Origin: Nemertoderma westbladi
Lineage: Eukaryota; Xenacoelomorpha; Nemertodermatida; Nemertodermatidae
Direction of reading: 5' to 3'
NCBI GenBank assembly: GCA_032718475.1
Contig: JAUCBJ010005932.1
Span: 1-32,414 of the forward strand
Length of the DNA stretch: 32,414 nucleotides
The notes below the pieces were generated by a model. The model did no database searches and had not been told where the DNA came from. It was given only the letters and a program-made list of their open reading frames with translations. Positions 1-13,227 of this stretch are shown in pieces; within the stretch, counting starts at the first letter, position 1, and every line of letters begins with the position of its first letter. Both the position numbers and the translations under genes were made by a program.

Positions 1-137
1 ATCTGTAGATTGATTAAATATTTAACAGGAAGCCAAACTGGACTTATGTATAGGATGGAATATATTTCTTCAGTACTGAATTTATTATGATTGAAACATA
101 TTTTTAATTTCAGTTGAGTAGCTATGCAAGAAGGGGA

Positions 138-420
138 ACTTCTGGGCCCATATGAAGAATACCAGACTTTCTGCCGCTATATTTCACTTTGCAGTTACCC
201 CCATGTGAAGAATACCAGGCTTTCACCAAAAACACAAGTTACAGAAGGGATGAATCTAACCAAAACAATAAACGAATTAGTATATGTACAGGTTATAAGA
301 CATAAATAAGCGCTATAAAACACTTAATAAAGATAAATTAAAAAAAAAATGTTCATATATAAAACTCCAATAAAAAGTCGACCGAAAAGTGAAATCCTGG
401 TATTCTTCACATGGGCGAAC
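138..420. repeat. Three-copy 20-bp motif, two direct and one inverted
   Basis: CCCATGTGAAGAATACCAGG is present at 200-219 and, inverted, at 396-415. In both, after one differing base, TTTCAC follows. A related copy at 147-166 differs at two bases (CATATGAAG and CCAGA). GAACTTCTG occurs beside the first copy (136-144) and beside the inverted copy (417-425). Copies two and three could pair around a loop of about 175 nt. The small open frame over 124-309 is not convincing as a gene. Confidence 0.75.
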
Positions 421-439
421 TTCTGCTTGCCTTTTCCTA

Positions 440-467
440 GTGTGTGTGTGTCTGGGGGGGGGGGGGG
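440..467. repeat. (TG)n followed by a 14-nt G homopolymer
   Basis: A short TG dinucleotide run at about 440-451 leads through CT into G14 at 454-467. It is a simple repeat with no coding role. Confidence 0.9.
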
Positions 468-1281
468 ATGATTAAATTGTCAATCATAAACTCAAGGATA
501 CTTTGGTCCTTTCTTAATGTATTCGCATAAGATACGATATAACATGGAAATACACATGGAAGAACGTGGAACATGGAGGTATCACATCATGTAATCTGTA
601 TATGGAATCGTTAGAAATAGCAAGGTGATTATTATGTGATATGTGTATGCAAGGGGGGGCATATTCAAAGGGATGTAGTATGGATGTATATGGGGGTGGA
701 CCAAGACGCAACTTCAAACTTAGAAACCAGAAACTTAGGCTAAATAATTGTTCCCGTTTCCAGATATTCTCTATCTGGACAAGAAAAAAAAATTAACCAA
801 TCACAAATAAGTTGTACTGTCCTCTATCAGCGAACATGACCAGCGACACTTTGTGGCTCAAATGAAACTACCACATAACTCTTTTAGTTATCACAAACGA
901 ACGCAAGATGGCGTGAATAAATTGCATGCTGACAGGAGCCAGTTGAATTAGTTTGTCTTTAATGGTGATCTGGTCCAATTTAATAATAAATAATTGAATC
1001 AATAGTTGTGACGAATCCCTTGCACATGTTAAAGGGTAGGTGACTCCTCGAGAAAATGTGAAAAGCCAAATAATGACATATTGTCAGCTAATAAGTTTAG
1101 TTAAATAACGATGAAATACGGTTACATGAAATCAATAAAATGACTTCAGAGTCAGCAGTATATTACCGGTACATGCTCCACGGGTGGTGACTACAGCCAC
1201 ATAAATGCGAAGAAACACGTAAATGGTATAGATACATTAGCATGTGGATTATTGTTGTTAGTTATGTATTTCTAGGAGAAG

Positions 1282-1325
1282 GTGTTAAATTTCGTAGTTC
1301 TCACGAGCAGTACGAAATTTAACAC
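1282..1325. repeat. Perfect 15-bp inverted repeat (hairpin)
   Basis: GTGTTAAATTTCGTA (1282-1296) and its exact reverse complement (1311-1325) flank a 14-nt loop. The stem is longer than expected by chance in a window of this size. Confidence 0.9.
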
Positions 1326-3002
1326 TGCTTGCTACCGAGCCCTGCTCAATAACCAATACCCGAATTTCCGAAATTAACATTGCCGTCGAATTTCCTACAG
1401 AAATTTATACAGTCCAATAAGTTTATAAGAAGCATATTTGTAGGAAATTGAAATATTAAAACGACAGACAAGCCATGAAACACCCATGTACACTAAATAT
1501 AATTACCATATTTAATTGACATGCCGCAAGATCATAGAATACAATCGGATATTAATATACATGCCACTTGGTATTCGCAGCTTAGTACCATTAGAATCTT
1601 ACACTTAGAAATAAATTAAGACGGCACATGTAACGCAACAATGCATATTGGAGGCGAAACACGGAAAACAGGTCCTGCACGTCATTAAATGCCCAAAACC
1701 ATAAAGACAATTAGATTTACAAATTTATATATTAACATTCCAGGCAATGTCAATCACGAACTGGAATAAACAAAGCATCAATGACAGGTTTGTGTAAAAA
1801 TACAACTCAGCTTGCTTTAGGAAATAAAAGGGGGACACTACTACTGGTGAGAAAGAATAATTCGGATTAGGGCTAATAAATTGAAAGTAGGTTTTATAGA
1901 GCTTGAATAACGGTGCAATAAATAATAAATAGTTATCATCAAATATTAACGATAATTTCTGAAAGAAGGAATGTCGCTACGCCGTAGACGGCAAGGGGAA
2001 TGAAGAATTGACACATTCCACAGGGTATCAGTGTCTTGGAGAAGGCAAAATGCAGAACACAAAATAATGTCGAAAGAGTAAGAACTAAGTAAGAGGAGGC
2101 ACTGAATACTGAAGTTAGTGAGCAATGCGAAAATTCAATTTAGCCATGGAATCCGTGAGAGACACACCATTACCTGACACCCGCAGATCCACAGACAGAT
2201 TATATTTGATTAGCGAGGCATTCCATCGACCTTCCAACTCAACAAAGCCGATTCTAGAATCAGCAGTATATCCTAACTATAGGTAGTGCATGCAAGCATA
2301 TAATACAGTATTATACGCAAGTGGTTTAGTAGGCATGACATCAGCTTCCTTTAGAATTAGGGAATAATGCCCAGCATTGATCTAAACCACTGATTGCTAT
2401 TTACTCGGGACATCCTTTTGACTTGGGAGAGGCTGCTATAATTCTTATCAACAACTACAGAGCGGCGCAGTACAGCACCCCCTCGGGGAGATACTGTAGC
2501 ATAAGAAACCTAATGCAGACAGGGGCAGGGGGTTGTCCAGGTAAAGGATAAGTCCCGAAACAGGAAGCATATCAATGGATACTGCAATGTTCAAACCCAA
2601 TGAGAAGAAATATTAAGTATATGGGAGGAGGGGGGAGGAATGAAGGCAGGGAAGGCATTTCCCTGATTACATTTCCTTAATTATAATAACGCGTAATAAT
2701 AACATAGTCAGGATGTGAGTGTGATTAGTTATGTGTGTTGCTGCCTTGAGCGGCCACGTAAAGGGATCGCGTTATGGTTTTACAAATATTATTAGCCGCG
2801 CAACATGAATGGTACTACGGTCACAATTAGAGAGCAATAAAGTTGGGGGTTAATGGTAGTATATGACTTAGATACCCGAACGTTTCAGTGATAATTTGCA
2901 TGTAGCGAGTTTAATTCGAAATGTGTAATTGTTTGATTTACTGTTGGGGAGAAAGGCCTTTGATCAAATTAATATAACAAAGAACAAGGATCGCAGTCAG
3001 TA

Positions 3003-3100
3003 GCGAAACTTTTTACTCCAGTTACAACATAAAAACTTATGGGTAGCAGCGAAGCACTTTATACTTCGCACTTCGCAACATATCAACTCTAACTTGCGAA
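3003..3100. repeat. Cluster of five GCGAA/TTCGC motifs
   Basis: GCGAA occurs at 3003, 3049 and 3096, and TTCGC at 3065 and 3072. The middle pair forms a hairpin, GCGAAG-cactttata-CTTCGC (3049-3069). A role as clustered protein-binding sites is only a guess. Confidence 0.5.
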
Positions 3101-6100
3101 ACACGATGCAATTTTCACGCAATCACTGATATGGAAGGGCAGGTCAAATAGTTACCCGTAATCGCCTGTCTGAGCCTATGAGTGTACGGAGCATGACGCA
3201 TAGAGGGATGCAGCACGCATACACACTCACCGAAGAGAACAATAGCTAGGCCATGCATTGTTAACAAGCAGGTAAGCACCAACCTACCGGCAGCGAGCGG
3301 CCTGAGATCAGAAAGCTTTCGTTCGGGGAGAGCAGTGATTAAAGGGGCCGTCCTGAGGAGGGAGGGAGGGTGGGTTGGTTACTGACACACCGATTAATAA
3401 ATAGAATGCATTAAAGGTTTCTCGCAGATGTGCTTCAGTAAGGGAAATTTACGAGGGGGTGGGACGTCCTTTACCCGAAGACTGTGAAGGCAGCGGTGTT
3501 ACTACTACTAATGCACAAATAAATAGTTGAATTGTGTGAAGTGAAGTATGTGTCACTTGAACTACCGGTTTGGAATACAATCGCATTCAGTTTTTACTAC
3601 ATTCATCGCCAAATAAATATAATGTGTCGTAAGTTTTTTAAGTATTTTAATAATGCATAGAAGTTGTGGGCCTGCCAGATGGGATGATGTTAATTGAATT
3701 CCGCTAAAGTAATAAATAATGCAGGTTTGGCGACTGGTTCTAGGCACTGTACAATTATTGTGTGCAATAAATTGCACTCGGCAAAAAGACATGTCAGAAG
3801 ATACTTGATAATTTTTGAAGGATATGTCAATCGTTTCTAAAGGTGCGTCCGTTCACTCCAACGCGTTCGGGACAGACACAGATAAGATATAGCGATCTAA
3901 GTTTCTTCGTAAGGCAAAAAGGGTCGTTTAATCGTTAAAAGAAAAGGATGTACTTCCAAGAAAACACAAGAAACTCGCATCCAATCAATAAAAAATGCGC
4001 CCCCAATCTTTGGACCCCCGGCCATTGCCGAGCAATGAACATGAAAATGGACTTAACGTTTATGGATAGATCGCAGGTAAGGATTGCGGGGGAACTATAG
4101 TTTGCCTATTAGGACCTTGGGATTGATGGAACGACAGGCACGTAACTCAATTACTAGAACGCGGGTAGGGCAGACACCATGGGCAACCCTCTCCAAACTC
4201 AGAAGCAATCGAGAAACGAATATCCACCAGAATGGGATTCTAAGTTGATGGAGGTCGGACTTCTAATACAGCTATCTCATTATATCTGCCGCATTTCTGC
4301 CAAGCTAAAAGTCCTAGGAAATCGTCTAATTTGAAGACCGATTCGCTTTAAGCATTCCTACAGGACTAGCATAGCCATTCCAACCCCTATGGCGTCGCAG
4401 CTGGTGCCGCAATACGTACCGCTGTATAACCAACGACTCTCCCTCCACAAAGCAAATATACAATCAATCGCACACTGGAAGCTGTAATAATATCGATCCA
4501 GGAAAAATTTCAATCATAATTCCACAAACTAGAATAGTATAATTGCGTCTGGCAACACCAGCGTTCACACCACACAACTAATTCACAAAGCCTCGGAATA
4601 ACATGAAGCTAATGAGAAAACAGCATCAGCAAAACAGCGCCACGCCCAGAAGGTGCGGAGAGGCAAGGATTTCCTGCCTAATATTCCAGGGATTACTGGA
4701 TTTTCTATTCTATAATAATGCATAAAACTACTTCAAACCACCGCTGGTTATAATAACTTTCTCTCATTTCAAAAACACAATATGTTTCATATCGGCCTGT
4801 AGATTCCGGAATGGGGGAAAATTGTAGGCTGAAGAATGCCGAGTTTGGAGCCAATTAGCAACGCGAAAAGTCGAAGGACAAGACGGATAAACTGCTTGTG
4901 CAGCAGACTGTGCCGTGTGTCGTATTACTCGCAATAGCATTCCATCTAAATTACCCCGAACATATGGGGATTGATCAATATTGACATAGCATGAGTAGTT
5001 ATTATCAGTAAAATGTTATCACAGAAATATATTCAGTAGAGCAGATTCTATTCCCGACTGAATTGCTGAAATAAAATGAAGTAACTCATTATTATATTTA
5101 CAATCTAGAGATTTTCAATAGGAAAGTTCCATTAAAATGTTGATTATAGAAAATTAACAAGAAGAAAATAACAATTCTTCAATAAAATAATCAGCATTCA
5201 AAGAAAATATTGAAAAATTAATGAGGGGTTCAGCAAGGCCAGTAAGATAATAAATAACAGGAGGTAAAATCAGCAGGGGCTTATGGAAAACTTATGGGAA
5301 AGTGTATCGAAGGAAGATAGATGGAAGTCCGCCTCAATTATTACGGAATAGCAAACACTCTCATTTAATGACGTCTCATACGAACGAACGCCGTGTCATA
5401 CCGGCGGTAATTAAGCAAGGACAACAATGTGACTTACAGCTGCAAACATATAAGCAAATTCTGCACAGGTATATATAATTCATTGTGACAGTGGGGAGTG
5501 TTCATTCAGGCTTTATCAAACTGTGTAGTTGGTATAAATAAGATTAGCTATAGAAATCAGCGACATGATATATACAAAAATACAATTTTCGTATTTCATA
5601 TCATATTCGTCGCAAAGTGGTATCACATCACACAATATCATTTCTTATCATAAAATAACAAAAATGTATTTTCAGATTTTGTATTAATTGATAATTATGA
5701 TATAATTAAAACTAATTATTTTCTTAATGCTATATCCCGTCCTTCGTAAAATAATTCTTAAATTTTGGGAAAAAATGTTCTCGGTTGTGGAATCAAAGCA
5801 CTTTAGTAGTACTGCAAGTACTGGTCTCACGCAGCAATACATGCATTGTACGTAATTAGTATTAGTAACATTTTCCATGCAATTATGTAAATAACATAAC
5901 GAGTTCAATATTATAATTATCAATATTGAAATAAACAAACAGGCAAGAAATACATTTAACATATAATGCGGATGAAATTGTTAGAAATGAGAAACATATA
6001 TTAATAGATAGTAGCTGAGTAACTCACCAACTGTTTACCGTTGTACATATTGTATGTTACACAAACTTACCTAAAAATAAATAAAATATAAATCATTAGA

Positions 6101-7287
6101 AAATAAATAATAAGAACATCACTGTGTTGAATTATATATTGTTGTAAGTAATTAAAAACTATAGATTATTAATTAGATCTAAACAAATTTGCATACGTTG
6201 TTCAAATTCATATACTAAATGTTATTACTTTATATTATTTCTATATTATACAATGATTCATCTGGATCGACACAAGACGAAACTCTCAGAAATAACACTT
6301 ACAATACTTTATTTCAGCCGAGATGCGAACACGACATGTAACAATGAAATCGAAAGTAAATGTATAAACGAAACCAAATAAAATATCGAAATGCTAGCAG
6401 TGGAAATACAAGCGAAAACAATATAGTATGAAAAAACCACGTTAAATATGTTTAAGTAATATATTACATTTAATGAAGAAGGCATCCCAATGGGCCCTAA
6501 TAAGTAGATGGACTGTAAGGCGGATGACTAATGAACAAGGTCCGACGAATGAAGACAATCGATCGAATACGATGAGAAATTAAATAGATAAGTCGATAGA
6601 TATAGAGACAGTCGCCCATCCGACACAGATGTTATACATTGATTGTGGAAGTAGACTTGCATAAAACAAAACCAATGGCGGTAAACGCCGCCAAAGTTAC
6701 ACGCAATTCAAAGATGAACAAAAGTTTATAATTGATAACTTTTACAGACAACACCAAGTAAAACAAAAATATCTTAATTGGGACGCATTAATATTGTAGT
6801 AAATCGTAAACTATACTTTGACATATGAATATGACAGCACAATCAGCTAGTAACCTCACTCTTGAAACTACGAAAAGCTTTGCAAAGTCAAGCTTGATTA
6901 ACGATTGGTCGTCGCCAAGGAGACCGTGTATACAGTAGCAAAACTTCCAATCGCGAGCGGGCTTGAGATCCTGCTGGTTTGCAGTATGTGACACATAGTG
7001 CAACCTGTGTTGGATCATCATCCTTGGCTGATCTACTGGCGAAATATTTCTCTCTCAGGTAGCTAACAATAGGCCGAAGCAGTGTCCAAGCGAAACAATA
7101 CAATAGCATTGTCCGACCATCCGCGTCCCCCCACCACTCTACCCCTTACTTACTTACCACGCCCAGATCCTCCTGCGCTCCGCTGCAGTAAATCCACAAT
7201 CATTCCCCTTTCATTAAAAGATTTCGCAATGCCATACAAAGTGATTACGACTCACTGTGCGAGATATTCGATGGGAGGAGTGAGTAT

Positions 7288-7308
7288 GGGGGGGGGGGGG
7301 GGGGGGGG
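7288..7308. repeat. 21-nt G homopolymer
   Basis: An uninterrupted G run on the plus strand, the longest in the window. It creates an artificial glycine run in an open frame that is not a gene. Confidence 0.95.
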
Positions 7309-10300
7309 ATTTGACAGAGAAACTTATGTGCCCTTTTTACTTCGGCCAATTACAATTAATGGTCCCCAATTGTAAGAATGGACTTTGGCCCTCAGCAATA
7401 AACATGGTGATACTGTATGACTCACCGCCCAAGTAAAGTCATAAGTAGTACCAGATAACAACAGATATTGGGGATAAAATAAATGCGATAAAAGAAACCC
7501 CCTTGAACCAGACTAACCGTCGCCTTCGTCGATTGAGTTGGACCCGACCATGTCAACTGTCTCCATGGTACACGCTCACGTCTTGTGGTCTTCCCCTTGG
7601 CCTTGACCGCATACTTGCACTTATACATCAATTTAGCTATTTAATTGTTATATTTTACAATTTATAATGAATTACAATATTCACACCCGTATGGTTCAAT
7701 ATATTTTGAATAAGTGTAATTAATCCCCTAACGACAATAGGTTTATATAATGGTAATTATCGGATTAATTATAATGATAAATTAAGGATTAAATGGGTTT
7801 AATGGTCAAATTAGTGTACAGAAAAAAATTACAACATATATGTACTATAAATGAGAGTAGACTGGCAGGTTAAAGTTGCTGGGCGAAGGTAAATAATTGT
7901 CTAGAAACCGGTTGCGATTAATGCCTATTTAGAATGACCGTAAAACAGCGTGACATGACGCGTGGACACAGTTATAACTCGCTACATATGCACAGAAAAC
8001 AAACCAGGCTGCCAATCCTACACGGAACTCAAACCAGCAAACAAGGATCCCGACAGTCAAAAAATATTATAGCTCAGAGACAAACCATTAATATATGGGA
8101 AGGACCAGTAATGGCGGATTTACGGAGAAACTGAGTAATTATAATGGGGTAACAAGAGTATAGGAGACATGGAGGCTTGTATGTTCGTCCAAGCGACAAT
8201 GTCTAAGGGACACAGACCACGGGAAACTAGTCAGGGGGGGAGTGGGATATGGAAAGACTCATCGGAAAGAGTAGTGACCAACAATGTTAGTAACCACGGA
8301 AATAAGTTCAATGATTGAGGCTTTAAAAAAAAGAGTTATACAGAAACACTGACACATGCACGTCCACTGAGGCCTAGGGGAAATGGACTCACAGGATTAC
8401 ACAAACCACCCCCTATTGCTTATAAACCCAGTAGAGATCTGATTAAGTGACACAAACATGAAGCAAACTACAGGGAGAGTGACAATTAGTCGGGGATTTG
8501 CCGCCACGAACGAGTGGAGATAAACGAGTGATTGGGGGATCAGGTTGTCACCGCGTCTTGCATTGCGTTCCACCCCGATCCTAATTCCTCCCACAGGCCT
8601 ATTCAACTACGATTTATTTGACGGCATGGCTTTACGCCGTCGAGCTATTCTTTCCATTGCGCTCCCGTTCGGGGCGCAATGGGCTGAAGGAATCCCAACT
8701 CTTCCATCGATCCCACAGGAAATCAAAACTCCGTTTCGATTGTATGCCGCCTGAATCTGGGACTCTATGATAGGTGGAGTGAGTTTTAACTTGCGGTTTC
8801 GATGTAGTTGTGAAATTTACAGTACATTACGGGTGGTGGGAGAGAGAAGGATGAAAAGCGGCAAAGATTAAAAGAATGTGGAATTCGCCGTAGAAAGAAA
8901 TACACCCGAAGAGGGGAGACGCAGGGCAAAAGCAAAAACAAGTGTGCGTGGCTAACTAATGTCGGAACAAAATAGAGAGGATAGTGATGGAGTATGACGT
9001 GAGTGAATTAGTCCACTATGGCAACTATAAATACTCGACATATATTTACATATAGTAAAAGGTCAATCAATCATGTACAAAGGAGCCGTTAATTGGATGA
9101 TTAAGTAATAATGACTCTCAACTTGTTAAATTAGTATGCTAAAATGTCTGGACTATTTAGCACAACTTTAAGGTTTATGAGGCTAATATAGTTTTGGACC
9201 TTAAAACTTTAATTGGCACTTTCGGAAGTAAATGCTTTTGGTATCAATAAATCGATCGCATTCACATATATAGCACCGCCAAAAATCCCAAAGCTACCAC
9301 CTGCCAATCAATTATACGCACACTTTGTCAAGTGTGACAATGTCAAGGGGCCAGGCCATACATGATTTGAAAATATTAAGGGTAAAAATTAATTGGTATT
9401 GTATAATTCAATTCATTCTACACCATACATACTACACAATGGCCCGGTAAAAATAATAAATATTAATATTATGGCATAAAATCAGAAATATTAGGGGATT
9501 AATTATTTATAATGCGGCAGGTCAGTCCATCCAATTGGAGTGATGCTACATCGTACACATCTACACAATCATAGCTTCATCACACACAATCTGACATTTT
9601 TACCAAGGTTCTCTAATTCCTGAGAGCAGCACCAAGTGGAAGGAAACCGCATTAACTATCTGAGAATTTGTGAATTTACAGCCCGGAAGATGGCGCTCAA
9701 ACAGTTGTTTTACTCAAACTTAAAAATGCTTTAAATTGTCACTAGGTGGCATTTTAAAACGAATACTCAAAAAATACTTTTATAAAGTGCATTTAGGATA
9801 TTATGTTGTGGTGTAATTAATTAAGTAATTGGAATCACATATCTATCTATACATAATCTACTATGACAAATGTAGCAACAATGAAACATGAGATATCAAT
9901 AGGAGGGAAGTGATTCGGCACCTGGATTGCGATTGTTTGATAAAGAAAGTCGAAATGCTAAAAATCGGAACCCTTTGAAAGATTAATTACTTCCTATTTG
10001 CACATTGTATACAAAGAGAACATACTATAATATATATCTTCAAGTCTACATCCCTGGTTGGAATACCATACCATATCCGCTCATTTACAGCGGGACCATC
10101 AAAGAAGTTGTTATAATGTTTGAACAAACAAACACACAGAAAGGATACCACCTCACTCCAGTAAGTAAACTGAAAACTCTTGGAACGCTTGCTTTAATAG
10201 CAAACGCGTTATTTCACTCTAACATTGTAAACTTGGGGACATAGTAAACAGTTAGGTGAATAAACTCGCAGTTTATTATTGTGGGGGTATGGTAATAATA

Positions 10301-10841
10301 TAATATCACAATGGGCTAATGGGCCCCAGCAAATGCGAATTCGTGGACGCAACATTTAACACGAATAATTATATGTAAATATCACCAAGGTATTTAGGAC
10401 TTACTAGTGCGGCTATTCAACCATGCGTATGAAAATTATGCTAATGCGCAGCACACTGCGTTTAAATTGTTGTGGGGCCAACTACCATATTACTGCTCCT
10501 ACCGATAAGATAAGATACTTGAGTTTTACAACAACGACGGTAATTCCATGTTGTCAATAGATTAGGGGGGCTAAAGATTATATTAAACTGGCCACCATTT
10601 ATACGAATTAATAAATAAACTTATATAATGTATAGAACAATATTATAAATAGATAGCATTAAGATATAATTATAATTAAACGCAAGATTGAGCACTGGCT
10701 TTACATTCAATGGTCAGTAGCCCATGGCGAATTACAATCAACGTTCCCCAACGTCACTAATGATGTTTGCCGTAGCTATATTATAAGGCGATTTAATCTC
10801 TTTGAAGTCGCCGCAATCACTAGCAATAACCAAAACGGCGA
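7309..10841. other. AT-rich sequence without a recognised gene
   Basis: No supported exon. A moderately GC-rich patch at about 8540-8755 is open on both strands, but neither translation contains a domain I recognise. A short hairpin CACACTT-tgtc-AAGTGTG lies at 9319-9336. The region may be intron or intergenic. Confidence 0.55.
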
Positions 10842-10876
10842 CCCCCCCCCCCCCCCCCCCCTCCTCCCTCCCCCCG
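10842..10876. repeat. 20-nt C homopolymer with C-rich tail
   Basis: C20 at 10842-10861 is followed by CTCCTCCCTCCCCCC-type sequence to about 10876. The minus strand is G-rich and quadruplex-prone. Confidence 0.95.
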
Positions 10877-11902
10877 CTTTAGAGAAATAATTAATTGACT
10901 TTAGGCAACGGTAAGCGAAATCGAGTAAGTTTTGTGTGGACCCACACGGAGTTGGGCAATAGCGGAATGGTAGCGCGATCAATAATTATTAAGTATTGTT
11001 CAAATATATATATATATATGTTAATAGACCCTCTGCGTGGTATAAGAGTGTGACAATGGAAGAAATGGCGGTTAGAGACAGTCTGGCTGTCGCACTGCTG
11101 GGAGTTGGCCTCAAGTACCTGTACTGGAAAAGTACTTAAAAAAATACAATTGTAAGAAACATATGAATGGAGAAGAATGGAGGGATATCTTTTGGAGGGG
11201 GAATGGAAGGGTCACTCATTGTGATTCAAATAAATACAAAACTATTACACCACAATACACGCTGGTTTTATGAACAAAGATAAAGTTCATACAGTAGTTA
11301 CAGTAAACTATCATTTTAATTAGAAAGATATGTTAAATGCAATAAATGACTTACATAAAAATGCTGTGAATTCCACATTTTGAGAGCCAGTTTTAATTGC
11401 ACTTCCCGTCGAAATAGTAACACGAGTAATGGAAATATTTCTAACCAAACCGAGTTCAACACAAAGAAACGAGTAAAAAAGCGAACAAAAACTATTGTAA
11501 ATAGTTTAAGCAAAGCACGAATGCTGGCTAGACGGATTTAGCACGCTTTATGAATAAAGCACGTTTCTCCTCCAGACCTAACTAACTACCCTGGTTCCGA
11601 CCAAACGATTGGTAGTTTGGTATATAATGTGCGATGTAGACAAAACTTACATGTGTGTTCCGGGGAATGTTTATAATAAATTGTGAATAGTTTATCAACA
11701 AATAAATAAATACATTAATTCACGGAAATAGTGTGTTCATAATATGTGGGCGGTATGATATTGACGTTTGTTACCTAACACGCCCGTGGCTGTAAGAGTT
11801 ATGTACCAGACCTTCTTCCAAGAAAACCAACAAAGGTTTGAGCAAAATGAAGATTATTGAAGATTATTAATACAATAATTATTAACGCCAACGTATCACT
11901 GA
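10877..11902. other. AT-rich sequence with a short (AT)8 tract
   Basis: It contains (AT)8 at 11004-11019 and nothing else I can identify. A 65-codon minus-strand frame at 11316-11513 has the composition of the surrounding AT-rich DNA and no domain. Confidence 0.55.
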
Positions 11903-12037
11903 CATGTCCATGTCCATGTCCATGTCCATGTCCATGTCCATGTCCATGTCCATGTCCATGTCCATGTCCATGTCCATGTCCATGTCCATGTCCATGTCCA
12001 TGTCCATGTCCATGTCCATGTCCATGTCCATGTCCAT
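11903..12037. repeat. (CATGTC)n hexamer array, about 22 copies
   Basis: Pure tandem CATGTC (= TGTCCA phase) runs for 135 bp, with a degenerate copy or two to about 12050. A hexamer without internal stops is open in all six frames, which explains the Cys-Pro and His-Gly repeat frames on the two strands. Neither is supported as a protein. The near-perfect identity suggests recent or ongoing length change. Confidence 0.97.
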
Positions 12038-12050
12038 TTCCTTGTCCATG

Positions 12051-13004
12051 TGAAGCGTAAATGAAGTAAGATTTTGTAATTATCGTCCGTTTTATTGTTA
12101 CACCAATCCCATAAACTGCATACATATACGCGTTTATTGATTGAATATTGTACTAAAACCTGTGTTTAAAGTCTTCTTCACACGGGATGGTAACTGCTGC
12201 AGTGCTAATGTGTGTGTAGTTTATATAATATATGACAACATATGCCCAACTCGATATTATACATCACATGGGGGCTGGGCCGGGCCCCTATTATAATTAA
12301 ATATACTCACATAATATTCGAAAATTCTTTGAAGATAATCAATAAATACGTCAATGTTCCTAAAAAACCTTCCATTCACATCGCTTTGTGGTAAGGAATG
12401 CGTCCCTTACGAGGTCATTGGCCCCCGCGCACAGCGCCTGTGCATTTCAGTTCATCTCTCATTATCAGCGACGGTGGAATACTGCGGTACGCAAACATTG
12501 TAACTCTTTGCAATTGGGGCCGTACCAATTATATAACAAAGACCAGAGTCGCCACATCCCCCTTATATAAAATAGGAGCGTGGGCGTGGGGGGGGGGGGC
12601 ATACTACTACCTGGGGTTTCATCCCTTTGTCGTCCAATTAACGATTCAAAGTTCCCGTAAATAAGTTGACATTCCTAACCCATTGTCGTACTGAGGTAAA
12701 GCTCGTGCGTATGTGCGTGCGCGTGGAGAGTGCTGCAACCATATGGTATATAGTTAACAAACTTCATTTATAAAACCTTATCTATCATTGTGTTCATACA
12801 TTTGCTGCGTATTATGATAAACGACTAAACAAGCAAAGGGGGAAAAGATAAGGGCCAATTATCCCGATCGCCGCGAATTAATTGGGAAGCCACGGAAGGG
12901 TAATGGTATTACGATTAGAGTTTACTATATAATAGACCCATAATGTATCAACGGATATATTATCGGTATAAATGTGACCAGAATCCGAAAGTAAGTGGAC
13001 CCTC
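12051..13004. other. Non-coding sequence with a 12-nt G homopolymer
   Basis: It contains G12 at 12588-12599 and a GGGGC/GCCCC hairpin near 12270-12288. Overlapping plus-strand frames at 12388-12664 have no recognisable domain. Confidence 0.55.
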
Positions 13005-13227
13005 CCGCCCCGTGACGAGGAATGTAAGCGATATCTTTAGAGATCCCGTGAGGCGTTGAGTTATTGTGCCGGGAAGCCCGCCCCTGACCCGTAGACGGCT
13101 ACTGAGAGAGGGGCGGGGAAGGGGCGGGGTTAGTCTACCGCACTCTAATCAATCTCACACGATTCGCTTACCACGTTTGCATTGCCCCGACCGCCCTTGT
13201 ATTAAGTGCCCCGCCTGTTGCCCCGCC
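13005..13227. promoter_or_regulatory. GC-box-rich island
   Basis: Within an AT-rich setting this stretch is GC- and CpG-rich. It holds two adjacent GGGGCGGGG boxes (13110-13118, 13121-13129) plus inverted CCGCCCC/CCCCGCC boxes at 13005-13012, 13077-13084, 13209-13215 and 13221-13227. These match the consensus bound by Sp1/KLF zinc-finger proteins. It could be a CpG-island promoter or enhancer. No recognised gene starts next to it, so function is inferred. Confidence 0.35.

Larger units (their letters stand above)
468..7287. other. AT-rich sequence without a recognised gene
   Basis: No open frame here carries a recognisable domain or a convincing splice-bounded exon. The stretch includes the 1282-1325 hairpin, a cluster of GCGAA/TTCGC motifs (3003-3100) and a small CCCC-TC-GGGG hairpin with TACAG/CTGTA outer arms (2471-2498). 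About 5,000-6,500 is extremely AT-rich with many AATAAATAA-type tracts. A 92-codon minus-strand frame at 5684-5962 is explained by that composition. It may be intron or intergenic. Confidence 0.6.

Noticed and set aside
5684-5962. 92-codon hydrophobic minus-strand frame
   Set aside because: Extreme AT-rich composition explains its Ile/Leu/Phe content; no domain or splice context.
8545-8754. Plus-strand 69-codon frame sharing a short I-P-P-T-G-L peptide with the minus-strand frame at 22201-22407
   Set aside because: The nucleotide alignment between the two sites is poor outside a few bases, so a shared repeat is not supported.
11799-12125. 108-codon minus-strand frame with a long His-Gly repeat and the matching Cys-Pro frame on the plus strand
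   Set aside because: Both are created by the stop-free hexamer array; the flanking residues have no recognisable domain.
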